Below are positions 34,636 to 45,612 of a DNA stretch of 64,000 nucleotides, one piece after another (the stretch's first letter is position 1; each line of letters starts with the position of its first letter). Source of the DNA: Colocasia esculenta (Eukaryota > Streptophyta > Magnoliopsida > Alismatales > Araceae); assembly GCA_014218235.1 (NCBI GenBank), contig CM024766.1:48077359-48141358 (forward strand). Direction: 5' to 3'. The translations under genes and the position numbers were made by a program. Below the pieces are notes generated by a model. It was not told the origin of the DNA. It saw only the letters and a program-made list of their open reading frames with translations, and ran no database searches.

Positions 34636-35575
34636 TGGGCGTTGATAGTGTGATGTTTGCCCTTTAGCATAGTATTTCCAGTTGTCGAGAGCATCTCTGT
34701 CTATGCAGAGTCTCGTGCTTGTGTCTGTGTTATGATGTTTACTTGGGTGTTGAGTTGGGCTCCACCTGGACGACTTGCGTTGAGTTAGTTCGTTGGTGAG
34801 CCTGGGTGTCGAGAGCGTCTCCGCTTAGTGTGTGCCCATTGTGGTAGTTTTCGGCAGGTTTCCGTGGGGCCCCTTCACCATCCATCAGAGTCCAGCGTAG
34901 GGGAAAACTTGTCGATGACCAGACGTGAGGGATAACGTCTGAGTGTGCATACATGCCTAGGGTTTGAGGACTCTGTGGTTCAAGGCGCCAAGCCACCGAC
35001 CCTAGATGGTCCTACCTTGTGTGTTGTGGTGGTTCTGTGTTGGTGTGCATGTGCCTGCGAGGTACTCTTGTGTTCGTCACTTCTAGAGTAGAGGCGGATT
35101 CTATGGCACGTCTTCTGGCGTGAGGTTCAGCCATGCCCTGTCACTTTCTTGTGTTGTGCTAACTTACTTGTCGTTCTTACTTTCCAGCACTTATTTACTT
35201 GCGTACTGTTTAGTCTGTGGGGTTAGTGTCCTTGCTGAGCCTTGAGTTGAGGCTCAATCCCTTCCCCTTCTAGGTGAGGTTTCGTCAGCCCAGGGTGCAG
35301 AGGCGTAGAGTCGCTCCAGTGGTCCTGCCTAGTTGCTAGCTCAGTAAGCTGAGTATGTTTTGTTGTACTTTTCTTTTACTTTTCTTATGCTCTGAGTTGT
35401 ACATATATATTGTTGTATGTTAGTTGAGTTGTGTACACTTGTTGTGGGTTAGTTCTCTTATATAGCTTCCTCAACATCTTTCTTTAACCCTTCCAAGCTT
35501 CGACTCATGGGTGGCTGTTCAGGGTTCGAATATAGTGGCGGGTGACTGGAATCTGGGATCTTGGGTCGTTACAGT

Positions 35576-35587
35576 TGATATCAGAGC
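35576..35587 (+). other. Primer binding site of element D
   Basis: TGATATCAGAGC differs at one base from the initiator Met-tRNA site TGGTATCAGAGC. It lies two bases beyond the LTR end GTTACA. Confidence 0.85.
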
Positions 35588-35719
35588 AAGGTCTATCGAA
35601 GCATGTAAGAAATTGATTCAGTTTGAGCACTCAAAGCATTATGAGTATAGTTGGCAGCTACTCTTCACTGGAGTTGTTTGTTTTGCTTAATTGTGTGGGT
35701 TGTCCTCTTTAGGTTCTCT

Positions 35720-36240
35720 ATGGCACCTATACGTCGGAGGTTGGCTGAGGCTACAGAGCAGGTGCATCTAGGACCACAACATGAGTACAGTGGCAATGAG
35801 CCCCCACCACCTCCCCTTGCAGTTCCAGACCCGGATTGGGCTTGTTTCCTTAAGGGGATGGTGCAATTTTACACTCAACAACTGTGATGCTCCGCTAGTT
35901 CAAGGAGGACACACTAGAGTGCTGAGAGAGTTTCTTCAGTTTCAGCCTCTCCAGTTTGATGGACAACGGGATCCAAATGCAGCCAGGTAGTGGCTTGACG
36001 CCATGGAGTAGACGTTTCGCTCTATGGAGTGTGCAGACGAGGAGAGGGTTTTAATGGCTAGTTACTAGTTGCAGAGTCATGACCTTGTGTGGTGGACTTC
36101 GGAGTGGGAGACTACCTTTCAGTCTCGCCCACTCAGATAGATTTATTGGCAAGTGTTTATGATAGCTTTTGAGAGAGCTTACCACCCAACTTATGTCAGG
36201 ACTGAGAGGTTGTACCAGTTTTTAGAGCTCACCCAAGGTA
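35720..36240 (+). pseudogene. gag: gag fragment of element D
   Basis: It starts at ATG 35720 (MAPIRRRLAEATEQ), about 130 bases past the primer binding site. The capsid signature follows in shifted frames: FLQFQPLQFDGQRDPNAAR, WLDAME, and DLVWWTSEWE, ending with YQFLELTQG. TAG stops sit at positions where related gag sequences have Gln (near 35987, 36007, 36065 and 36138). The similarity stops abruptly at 36240, so the rest of gag and all of pol are deleted. Confidence 0.85.
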
Positions 36241-36548
36241 AATCGAATTAATCTTGATATTTGTACTTCAATAATTCTCAATGTTCATATTTTCAGAATC
36301 AACATATTTTTCTAATAATTATGGTGGTTTCATGTTCAATTCTATTACTGAAACTTGGTGACGTTCTATCGAGGTATGTCTGATTAAAGATAATACTGAA
36401 ATTATGTTAATAATGTAAAAGTGTTTCTAAATAAAAATTATATTTACTATTTATATAAAATATGATTATTTTAATTATTTTTTATTTAGAAATATTTTTA
36501 TTTAGAATTTCGTTGCTGTTGTATACAGGAATGGCCATTTTCTTTACT
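36241..36548. other. AT-rich sequence of unknown origin
   Basis: It lies between the broken end of D gag and the target duplication of copia element E. Its continuation on the other side of E is 53726 onward, also AT-rich. No gene or element signal was recognised. Confidence 0.5.
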
Positions 36549-36553
36549 TTCTG

Positions 36554-37278
36554 TGTTAGTCTTAGGTGGACAACAAGCCAATCTGATATTGTATCATTTT
36601 GTTCAGTTATTAATAAAATAGCTTTTGTTTATTATTTTACTATGTTGGTATTATAATAAAGTCCATGAACATGTGCAATAGTGAGTAGACTATGATGTGT
36701 GATCATACTAATGGGACTACTCACTTAATAAACACATATTCTAAATGTTCACATTCGGTGGATACCTGAGAAAGACATCAGATATCCGGATAGAATAGTA
36801 TTGTTTACTCCTGCTCATGTGATGAGGATGACTAATCTCATAGTCATACGTGTGGAGACACTAAGGAGAAACAATATGTGCTCTTTAGATAGAGAGTTCA
36901 CTGAACTGGTCCGATAGAATCACTGGATGGAAATGTACCTAACTATCAACCAGAAAGAATCAATTGTCACAGTTGTGTAGATGATCTTTAGACCTGAGAC
37001 ACCAAAGACGTACACCTTGTTGGTGGACTTCTGTGTTTTGAGCTTAGCCTAAGAATCTCTATCCATGAGATTCCAAATAGTCAATGTTCGAACACAGCGG
37101 AAGACCTTCGAAGGGGATTGAGTGGTCAACAAGGGATCATTTGCCCTCGGTACACAGAGGGAGAATACTCAAGGGAACGATGTAATGGAGTCCCTGGCTA
37201 GGGCAGACAAAATATCAAAAGGGGAGTTTTTGATATTAATCTAAAGCATCGAATCCTAGTGGAACAATAAGTTAGGAT
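36554..37278 (+). repeat. 5' LTR of element E, left piece
   Basis: It begins TGTTAGTCTTAGGTGG and matches 52218-52941 of the 3' LTR closely. It is cut at GTTAGGAT by element F and resumes at 45613. Confidence 0.95.
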
Positions 37279-37454
37279 TGTTGAACCACTCTCTATTTGT
37301 TCTTGTATTTTGGTGATAATAAAATTTATGATGTAACTTAAATTGAATATTTTGTTTCATCTGTGTCGCATCAATCTCATAGCAAAATGTTGAGTCTCAC
37401 ATTGATGCAATATTGGCGCACTAAAATGATAAAATCGATGTTTAATCAATATAC

Positions 37455-38085
37455 ATCGATTTCAGTTAAAGTGTCAAATTAATAAGTGCTACATCGATTT
37501 TGTTTTAATTGAATTTATAAGCGCTATAACGGTTTGATAAGTGAGTGCAACGATTTGCTCTCACATCGATTTGCCTTCGCAATGATTTGATAAGAAATCG
37601 ATCTCATAACGATTCTATAAGTGAGCGCAATGACTTGCTCTCACAACGATTTGTTCACATCGATTTCGCTCTCATAACGATTTGATAAGAAATCGGTCTT
37701 ATGCCTTCGCAATGATTTGATAAGAAATCGATCTTATAACGATTCTATAAGTGAGCGCAACGACTTGCTCTCACAACGATTTGTTCACATCGATTTCGCT
37801 CTCATAACGATTTGATAAGAAATCGGTCTTATAACGATTTGATAAGTAAGTGCAACGATTTGCCCTCACATCGATTTGCCTTCACAACGATTTGATAAGA
37901 ATTTGATCTCAGAACGATTTCATAAGTGATCACATCGATTTCTTTATTGATCACAACGATTTCTTCAGAAGATCATAACGATTTGCTTGCATAACGATTT
38001 CATAAATGATCACATCGATTTGTTTATAAATGAGCAACGACTCTTCACATAACGATTTCATAAGTCATGCTCATAACGATTTCTT
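37455..38085 (+). repeat. CGATTT-word array in the 5' LTR of F
   Basis: More than 25 copies of AACGATTT or ACATCGATTT-like words, with decayed forms, recur every 15-35 bases, often followed by GATAAG or CATAAG. Within it a 130-bp unit is duplicated in tandem (starts at 37573 and 37703). The same array is in the 3' LTR. It lies upstream of the TATA box, so it is in U3 where enhancers of LTR promoters usually sit. Confidence 0.85.
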
Positions 38086-38390
38086 CATGGATTCTGATCA
38101 AACTCAGATTGCCTTTATATTTCAAATATGCTTGGCGCTTAAATGAAAAGTCAAATATCTTCTGACAAAAGCTGCATGCATAATCTTGTCAGAAAAAGAT
38201 ATGACCTACTATTTTCAGTATGTTAGCAGAAGCACAGTACTATACATCGTTATCATAAACACTCTTTTATGCTAACACTTTCTTCTATGTGTACAGAGAC
38301 CGTCAGAGTCTGATTAAGACAAATGAAGAGAAGATGAGCAACGGCTAGAAATCCAACGGATCTCTTCAACGGATCCATTCAAATTGCTCA

Positions 38391-38398
38391 TATAAAAG
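38391..38398 (+). promoter_or_regulatory. TATA box of F 5' LTR
   Basis: TATAAAAG lies downstream of the CGATTT array, with the same sequence at 44791-44798 in the 3' LTR. It is the likely U3 promoter. Confidence 0.65.
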
Positions 38399-38568
38399 AA
38401 GAAGCTTAGCTGAAGAAAAGTAGAGCATTTTCCTGAATATCTTTGAAGGAGTGTACAAATGTGAGAAGAATCTTCACGCCACAAACACTCAGAGAAAGAG
38501 AGAAGAGCTCGAGCCAAAAATCTACAGAAGCTTTCAAAGCATAAGTCTTCATCGCCTTCAAGCCTTCT

Positions 38569-41500
38569 TGTGACGGCCCTCATTATACCGGTACAGTTAT
38601 ACCAACCCACGTCGGTATAGCGAGTGCTGCCAGCCACAGTGGGACATTTACCCAACGATACAAACAGCTGAGATACACGCGAATATATATAACAGAGTAG
38701 CGGAAGTAAAAGAGAACTATCTCCATTCATTCATCATCCACATTAAACATACATGCAGTTTACAATTTGCAAAAAGGAACTAAAGTTCACATGAATTAAA
38801 TTGCTGAAATAGAAATACAAAATGTCCACATATTACATCCTTTTTAATGATAATTCTAATACAATGTTCAAGTACATACTATGAAGTACACAATCACAAA
38901 GATCTCAAAAACTGGCTAGTCTCCACTCTCGGAGTCCGTCTCTGCTGCCTCCTCCGAGGGTACTGTGTCACCAACTATACCTGTACGCCGTAGCAAGGAG
39001 TGAGTCCAGGGACTCAGCAAGTAACACTATGCATGATATACACGTACAAGTCCTAGTGGTTTCTACACGCACATTACAATTAGCAACACATAACATGCTA
39101 GTCCATTTAAGTTTTCAACCTATCATGAAGGTTCTACAATTTTATACATAACGCATGCTTTCAGATTTCAAAAATGACATTCACCTATCACATGGTCTCT
39201 ATTCAATTCACTCATGAGACTTTAATCAAAACGTGAGAGCTATTGACATGAACAATTTACATACTTGAACGGGGAACATAATTAGCATGGATTCCACATG
39301 TTCTTAAGTACATACATAACTTTTTATCATGCTTTAGGTTGCTGATTTCACATGGTCCAATGACTGTAATCCTACACATGAAAGCTACAACGTTGCTTAA
39401 ACATAACACATGAACAATCCATCATGCCATTTTACTCACATACTCATTTGTTGTTCCTAACATGGATTCTAAACACTTTTGCACACATAAACATGAGAAT
39501 AATAACATGCATTTTCTGAATTCACTTGGTTTCAGATTTAGTTTCACATGGTTTCTATAACACATTTACATATCTAAGATTTCACATTTTTCTTTACACT
39601 AGTTTCCTCTTTCACATGGTTCACTTTACACATACACATTCACATATCACTTACACATTTACACATGGTCACATACACTTTACACATTTCACTTTACACA
39701 TATTTTAGTGCCGTGACACATAGTCCAAACCACCAAAGAAGGACACAAACACATCACATCACATAGACGCCATCTAGGCAATACAATGACGACTCTTGGA
39801 CTGCGCAGACCGGGAGAACAAGTCTCCACCCTAACCAGTGGTACTTGTCCACCTCCAGGATTTCCCCCTAATGCCCTTAGGGTCACTTAACACAATGAAC
39901 TTTCTCAGGGGGACTTTTCCCTGATACGGCTCCACTGCCTTCTCGGAAGCAGTATCACATTGGCACAGTTTACACTTTTACACATTTACCGTTTTACACA
40001 TGGTTTTACACTTGACACTCTTTATCTCATTCACACTTTCTTACTCACATGAACACCTCTGTTTTTCCTAACATGGTACTACAGAGTTTTCAAGGTTCAA
40101 CACACAGTGAACACAGTAATCATGCTGGGTTAAAACAAAAATCTAATCACATTTCGATCATATGTACGAATTATTCACATTTCACATGAAAGCACATAAC
40201 TTTTTATTTACTGTTCCAATTGACCTGAAATTTTAACCACATGCTGTTTTCGGGTTCCAAATCATACCCTCAATGTTTCAGATTTTTCTGAGCTAAATAG
40301 GATTTACAAAAAATCAAACACCTAATTAGCATATTATTCACAACTTAAGCTAACATGGGTCTAACACATTTTGCAATTTATCACTTACTGTTTTGCACAA
40401 AGACCACTAATATATGCATGATTTTAGAATACAACATCATCCTAATTCATACATCTATAAATCCGTTACCACAAACCATTTTTACATGCTTTCATTTTAC
40501 CGAACTGAACTTATTAGCAATTCCACAAGTATGCATGAATTACCAAAATTTCAGAACATACATACATGCCCCACAATTCTTCATGAATAGACTGAAACAA
40601 GACATTCAACTAATCCTAATCATGGAACATTGATTTGCAAAAATTATCTACAAGTTATGCTCACAAGTTTACAAGATGTCATTACCCCACATTCACCATC
40701 ACACCACATTCATCCACAACCACAATGCACAATATACATAGAGTATAAGGTGTACAATATATCCTCATCGCATAAAACATACCGAAATAATATACAAGAG
40801 GGACAGAACAGCTCACTGTTCTGTTCAGAAGAACTAGACGGCGGTCTCTGGCCGCTGACTCAGGGTCAGCGGCATGGTCGATGGACGCCAAGGATGAACT
40901 GGGCGTCCAGGGACCTTGCCGTTTACTCAGGTCTGTGTAGAAACACAGACCCGAGCTCTAAATCTTGGGTGAATTGGAGGGTCTAGGACTCGAGGAAAAT
41001 TCCATAAAAATGTCAAAAACCACCTAGACTCGTACGGGGACACCATAGATAGGTCACTTGCCTCTCTAAAATTCCTCCAAGAGATTTATGGCTCGAAGAA
41101 GACCTCCTTGGGCAGTTCCAAGAAGTTGCAGAAGTGCCTCCAAGATCGCCTTCCTCCGGGCTCCTGGGTGATCTCCACGCCGAGGGGATGATGTGGAATC
41201 CTTCCCCTTTGCTTCAGCTTCCTCCTTGATGCAGAAGATCTCCAAATCCAGCTCTCAAGGGATCGGATTTGAGGGTTCTAAAATGGGGTTTTCTCACAGA
41301 ATGCTCTAGGGTTTTTCTCTCTTCTTCTCTCCTCTTGCAAGGGTGAAATGAGAAGTGGGGAGAGGCCAACTCGGGTTCAGGGTGTAGGAGAGCCCCTCAC
41401 CCACTCACCATGCCGATTAGACAGCCTTAGAGCCGTTGGGGGACATCCCCCCAATGGAGGCCATGCCTTGCTCCCGGATTTTCTGGCTCTGCAACGCATG

Positions 41501-41848
41501 CAGGTCAGAGAAGTTGGCGTCCAGATTGCTGGACGCTGGAGTTAGTGTTGGCGTCCAGGTCTGGACGCTGACACCAGATAAACGGCCTAGGGTTGACGCC
41601 AAGGTGGCCTTCGGCCAGAACCCTAATTATGCAGAAAACCATGCATATCAAGCGTATATACATGCAATATGTATATGGTATTATATCCACACTATCGTCA
41701 TGCAATATATACATTATTTATACTTAATATAAACACATGCATACGTAATTATACTAATTAATACGTACGTAAATAAGTACATACATACATAAGCACAATT
41801 ATTCACACACAGGTACAAATAATACGACGGAAATTAGAGGGCCTTACA
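38569..41848 (-). mobile_element. B-family solo LTR (B3) inside element F
   Basis: On the plus strand it runs from TGTGACGGCCCTC to GAGGGCCTTACA. Perfect duplications CTTCT flank it (38564-38568 and 41849-41853). Removing it restores the sequence seen intact in the F 3' LTR near 44965. At 3280 bp it is longer than B2 and the element B 3' LTR. Inverted words of the type GGCGTCCA/TGGACGCC occur near 40880-40900 and 41515-41580. It is the youngest insertion in this stack. Confidence 0.95.
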
Positions 41849-42499
41849 CTTCTTCTCTTCCATTCTCCCTGTGCTCATTGTAATCTTGGGGGAGAGTCTG
41901 TGACTGTGAGCTAAGTCCTGAGTGTTCATCTTGTAATAGCTCTCAGTCTGATCTTTCTTTTCTAAGAAAGATTTCTGTCCAGCTGTAGGACTGTATACAG
42001 TGTGTAACCTAGCTAGAGGTTAGTGTCAAGCAGAACCTTGTTGGGGTTTGTACCAACAGGACCTAGCTGGGGGTTTAAGTCTAGAAGAACCGCACTGGGG
42101 TTTGTTCCAGGAGGTTTACTTCTGAACCTGTAAAAGAAGTAGGTTTGCTTCTGAGCCTAGAAAAGAAGTGGGCTGCCTTCTTGCCCGGGAAAGAGAAGAA
42201 GACTTGGTGGGGTATCCAGGGTGTTGTAGTGTCCTTGAAGGGGAGTGTACCTTCGGTTAGTGAAATCTCAAGAGTTTGCTTGGGGACTGGACGTAGGACT
42301 TCCATGTGGGAAGGGCCGAACTAGGATAAATCTCCTGTGTCCTTTTGTGTGATTGTTCTTTTGCTTCCGCACTGCCACTCTTCATCACACTAACACTAAC
42401 CAAACTTTTAAGTGTTCAAGTTTTGATTTCAGATTGCAGAAAAACCTATTCACCCCCCCTTCTAGGTTACCTTGCTGTCGGACATAAAGGGCCAACAAG

Positions 42500-42511
42500 T
42501 GGTATCAGAGC
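42500..42511 (+). other. Primer binding site of element F
   Basis: TGGTATCAGAGC, complementary to initiator Met-tRNA, lies two bases after the LTR end GGGCCAACA. Confidence 0.95.
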
Positions 42512-42561
42512 AGGCTCTCTAATCATTCAAAGAAGATCCAACGATCTTAGAGCAAAGATCC

Positions 42562-43236
42562 ATGGCAGCTCAAGGATATGCTGAAGGACAATCAGTTACC
42601 AGACCTCCATTCTTTGATGGAGATGACTACCAATACTGGAAGATGAGAATGGAATGCTTCATTCGAGGCACAAACTTTGATCTGTGGCAGGTAATTGAGG
42701 TAGGTGATTTTGTTATTGTTCCTGCTGAAGGCACTACTGCTATTACAGCTGCAGATAAAAGTAAATTATCATTGAGATTTAAAGCAAAGAATTATTTATG
42801 TTGTGCTTTATCTAAAATAGAATTCAGTAAAGTATCCGCATGTATATCTGCTAAAGATATGTGGGACAAATTGAAGCTCACATATGAAGAAATACCCACT
42901 ACGGATGAAATACCTACTGATGCTCAAGTGTTTAAAGAAACAAGACAGGAAGCACCTCAGGAAGTTATCCTTCCACATGAAGAAGAAGAGATAAAGGAGG
43001 AACCTCAGATTGAGGGGGAGCCTCATATCTTTTTCAAAAGGAATATCTCTGAAGAAATAAGCGTTGAAGAAGCTTCTGATGAAGAAAAAGCTGAGGATAA
43101 GGCTCATAAAATCCAAGTAACTCCTCAGGAGACACCTTCAGTAAACAACTCCTCAGGTAGCTTCAACATTAAAGAAGAAAATGCCTATCTACTCTTGATG
43201 AACAAAAGAAAAAGGCATTCAAATGGGTATAGTTAG
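42562..43236 (+). CDS. gag: gag protein of element F, 224 aa, open
   Basis: The frame is open from ATG 42562, only about 50 bases after the primer binding site, to TAG at 43234. Residues 1-110 are a copia gag N-terminal domain (DUF4219/UBN2-like), with TRPPFFDGDDYQYWKMRMEC, then DLWQVIE and AKDMWDKLKLTYE. At that point the usual gag continuation is absent. A Glu-rich, highly acidic segment follows (residues about 110-205), with a short basic end KRKRHSNGYS. There is no CCHC knuckle. The open frame in an element without pol suggests selection until recently, or youth. The protein might still join particles made by a relative. Confidence 0.8.
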   Translation: MAAQGYAEGQSVTRPPFFDGDDYQYWKMRMECFIRGTNFDLWQVIEVGDFVIVPAEGTTAITAADKSKLSLRFKAKNYLCCALSKIEFSKVSACISAKDMWDKLKLTYEEIPTTDEIPTDAQVFKETRQEAPQEVILPHEEEEIKEEPQIEGEPHIFFKRNISEEISVEEASDEEKAEDKAHKIQVTPQETPSVNNSSGSFNIKEENAYLLLMNKRKRHSNGYS

Positions 43237-43426
43237 AGGATGCTCAAAATCATCCTTTAGTTGTAGTTTTCTATTTTTAAACTTACATTTCTGTTGTTAT
43301 ATTCAGTAAACTTCAATGTTACTAACAATGTCTGCAAGTTTTTTTTTAATGCAGGGAATAATTCTGAAGACTTGACAAACAACATGTCAAAAGTCAAGAA
43401 CAACAAGATCTGACTTGCCTCACATT

Positions 43427-43676
43427 AAGGGGAAGTCTCATGTTCAAAGGGAGCACAGATTAAGGGGGAGTCATTCCTTATCAACTATTATTGTTGAACC
43501 CCTCAATGGTAAGAAATTCTCTCAAAGGGGGAGAGAAATCCATGGTAAGATCCTTCTTTTTTGGTTAGTGACAAAAAGGGGGAGAGTTTGTATGAATTTT
43601 CTGAAACCTCTATGCTTTATATATATTATTGTCAGAAAATTCTCATAAATTTTGTCATCACCAAAAAGGGGGAGAT
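43427..43676 (+). other. Series of polypurine tracts in element F
   Basis: AAGGGG(G)AG-type tracts occur near 43427, 43461, 43526, 43576 and 43664. The last, AAAAAGGGGGAGAT, directly abuts the 3' LTR and is the functional site by position. Repeated tracts before the LTR are a known trait of SIRE-type copia elements. Confidence 0.75.
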
Positions 43677-45612
43677 TGTTGAACCACTCTCTATTTGTTC
43701 TTGTATTTTGGTGATAATAAAATTTATGATGTAACTTAAATTGAATATTTTGTTTCATCTGTGTCGCATCAATCTCATAGCAAAATGCTGAGTCTCACAA
43801 TGAAGCAATATTGGCGCACTAAAATGATAAAATCGATGTTTAATCAATATACATCGATTTCAGTTTAAATGCAAAATTAATAAGCGCTACATCGATTTTG
43901 TTTTAATTGATTTTATAAGCGCTATAACGGTTTGATAAGTGAGTGCAACGATTTGCTCTCACATCGATTTGCCTTCGCAATGATTTGATAAGAAATCGAT
44001 CTCATAACGATTCTATAAGTGAGCGCAACGACTTGCTCTCACAACGATTTGTTCACATCGATTTCCCTCTCATAACGATTTGATAAGAAATCGGTCTTAT
44101 GCCTTCGCAATGATTTGATAAGAAATCGATCTCATAACGATTCTATAAGTGAGCGCAACGACTTGCTCTCACAACGATTTGTTCACATCGATTTTGCTCT
44201 CATAACGATTTGATAAGAAATCGGTCTTATAACGATTTGATAAGTGAGTGCAACGATTTGCCCTCACATCGATTTGCCTTCACAACGATTTGATAAGAAT
44301 TTGATCTCAGAACGATTTCATAAGTGATCACATCGATTTCTTTATTGATCACAACGATTTCTTCAGAAGATCATAACAATTTGCTTGCATAACGATTTCA
44401 TAAATGATCACATCGATTTGTTTATAAATGAGTAACGACTCTTCACATAACGATTTCATAAGTCATGCTTATAACGATTTCTTCATAGATTCTGATCAAA
44501 CTCAGATTGCCTTTATATTTCAAATATGCTTGGCGCTTAAATGAAAAGTCAAATATCTTCTGACAAAAAGCTGCATGCATAATCTTGTCAGAAAAAGATA
44601 TGACCTACTATTTTCAGTATGTTAGCAGAAGCACAGTACTATACATCGTTTATCATAAACACTCTTTTATGCTAACACTTTCTTCTATGTGTACAGAGAC
44701 CGTCAGAGTCTGATTAAGACAAATGAAAAGAAGATGAGCAACGGCTAGAAATCCAACAGATCTCTTCAACGGATCCATTCAAATTGTTCATATAAAAGAA
44801 GAAGCTTAGCTGAAGAAAAGTAGAGCCTTTTCCTGAATATCTTTGAAGGAGTGTACAAATGTGAGAAGAACCTTCACGCCACAAACACTCAGAGAAAGAG
44901 AGAAGAGCTCGAGCCAAAAATCTACAGAAGCTTTCAAAGCAGAAGTCTTCATCGCCTTCAAGCCTTCTTCTCTTCCATTCTCCCTGTGCTCATTGTAATC
45001 TTGGGGGAGAGTCTGTGACTGTGAGCTAAGTCCTGAGTGTTCATCTTGTAATAGCTCTCAGTCTGATCTTTCTTTTCTAAGAAAGATTTCTGTCCAGCTG
45101 TAGGACTGTATACAGTGTGTAACCTAGCTAGAGGTTAGTGTCTAGCAGAACCTTGTTGGGGTTTGTACCAACAGGACCTAGCTGGGGGTTTAAGTCTAGC
45201 AGAACCGCACTGGGGTTTGTTCCAGGAGGTTTACTTCTGAACCTGTAAAAGAAGTAGGTTTGCTTCTGAGCCTAGAAAAGAAGTGGGCTACCTTCTTGCC
45301 CGGGAAAGAGAAGAAGACCTGGTGGGGTATCCAGGGTGTTGTAGTGTCCTTGAAGGGGAGTGTACCTTCGGTTAGTGAAATCCCAAGAGTTTTCTTGGGG
45401 ACTGGACGTAGGACTTCCATGTGGGAAGGGCCGAACCAGGATAAATCTCCTGTGTCCTTTTGTGTGATTGTTCTTTTGCTTCCGCACTGCCACTCTTCAT
45501 CACACTAACACTAACCAAACTTTTAAGTGTTCACGTTTTGATTTCAGATTGCAGAAAAACCTATTCACCCCCCCTTCTAGGTTACCTTGCTGCCGGACAT
45601 AAAGGGCCAACA
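43677..45612 (+). repeat. 3' LTR of element F
   Basis: It begins TGTTGAACCACTC and ends GGGCCAACA. It carries the CGATTT array (about 43853-44485), with the same 130-bp duplication (starts 43971 and 44101), and a TATA box at 44791-44798. It is the uninterrupted reference for the 5' LTR and shows the empty site of solo LTR B3. Confidence 0.95.

Larger units (their letters stand above)
25153..35573 (+). repeat. LTR of element D, split by two solo LTRs
   Basis: The 3' end is firm: GGGTCGTTACA at 35563-35573 is followed by a primer binding site and gag. The 5' end is a guess at TGTGAGGCTTTGGG (25153), which resembles the B-family LTR start. Taking out solo LTR G (with its insert), solo LTR A3 and their 5-bp duplications leaves about 1.85 kb. 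Its middle has inverted words such as GTTGACGTCAAC (30833-30844) and GACGACAAC. The ending shared with family B suggests the two are related. Confidence 0.5.
37279..42497 (+). repeat. 5' LTR of element F (interrupted)
   Basis: It begins TGTTGAACCACTC and ends GGGCCAACA. It contains a CGATTT-word array (37455-38085), a TATA box (TATAAAAG, 38391-38398) and a B-family solo LTR (38569-41848). The outer parts match the 3' LTR with few differences, so the element is fairly young. Confidence 0.95.
37279..45612 (+). mobile_element. Non-autonomous copia element F (SIRE/Maximus-like, gag only)
   Basis: Perfect duplications AGGAT lie at 37274-37278 and 45613-45617, and removing F restores the E LTR as seen at 52921-52950. 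The 5' LTR is 37279-42497 (1934 bp after removing the nested solo LTR and its duplication). The 3' LTR is 43677-45612 (1936 bp). Internal sequence is only 1179 bp: a primer binding site, one gag frame, and several polypurine tracts. There is no protease, integrase or reverse transcriptase, so movement would depend on enzymes from a relative. The SIRE-like placing rests on the gag and on the repeated GGGGGAG tracts. Confidence 0.9.

Noticed and set aside
37455..38085. CRISPR-like array of regular repeats
   Set aside because: Words are short, spacing is irregular, the array lies inside a plant LTR, and no cas genes are present.
38564..41853. A separate gene cluster inside the F 5' LTR
   Set aside because: Perfect CTTCT duplications and B-family ends show it is a solo LTR; its open frames are short and without motifs.
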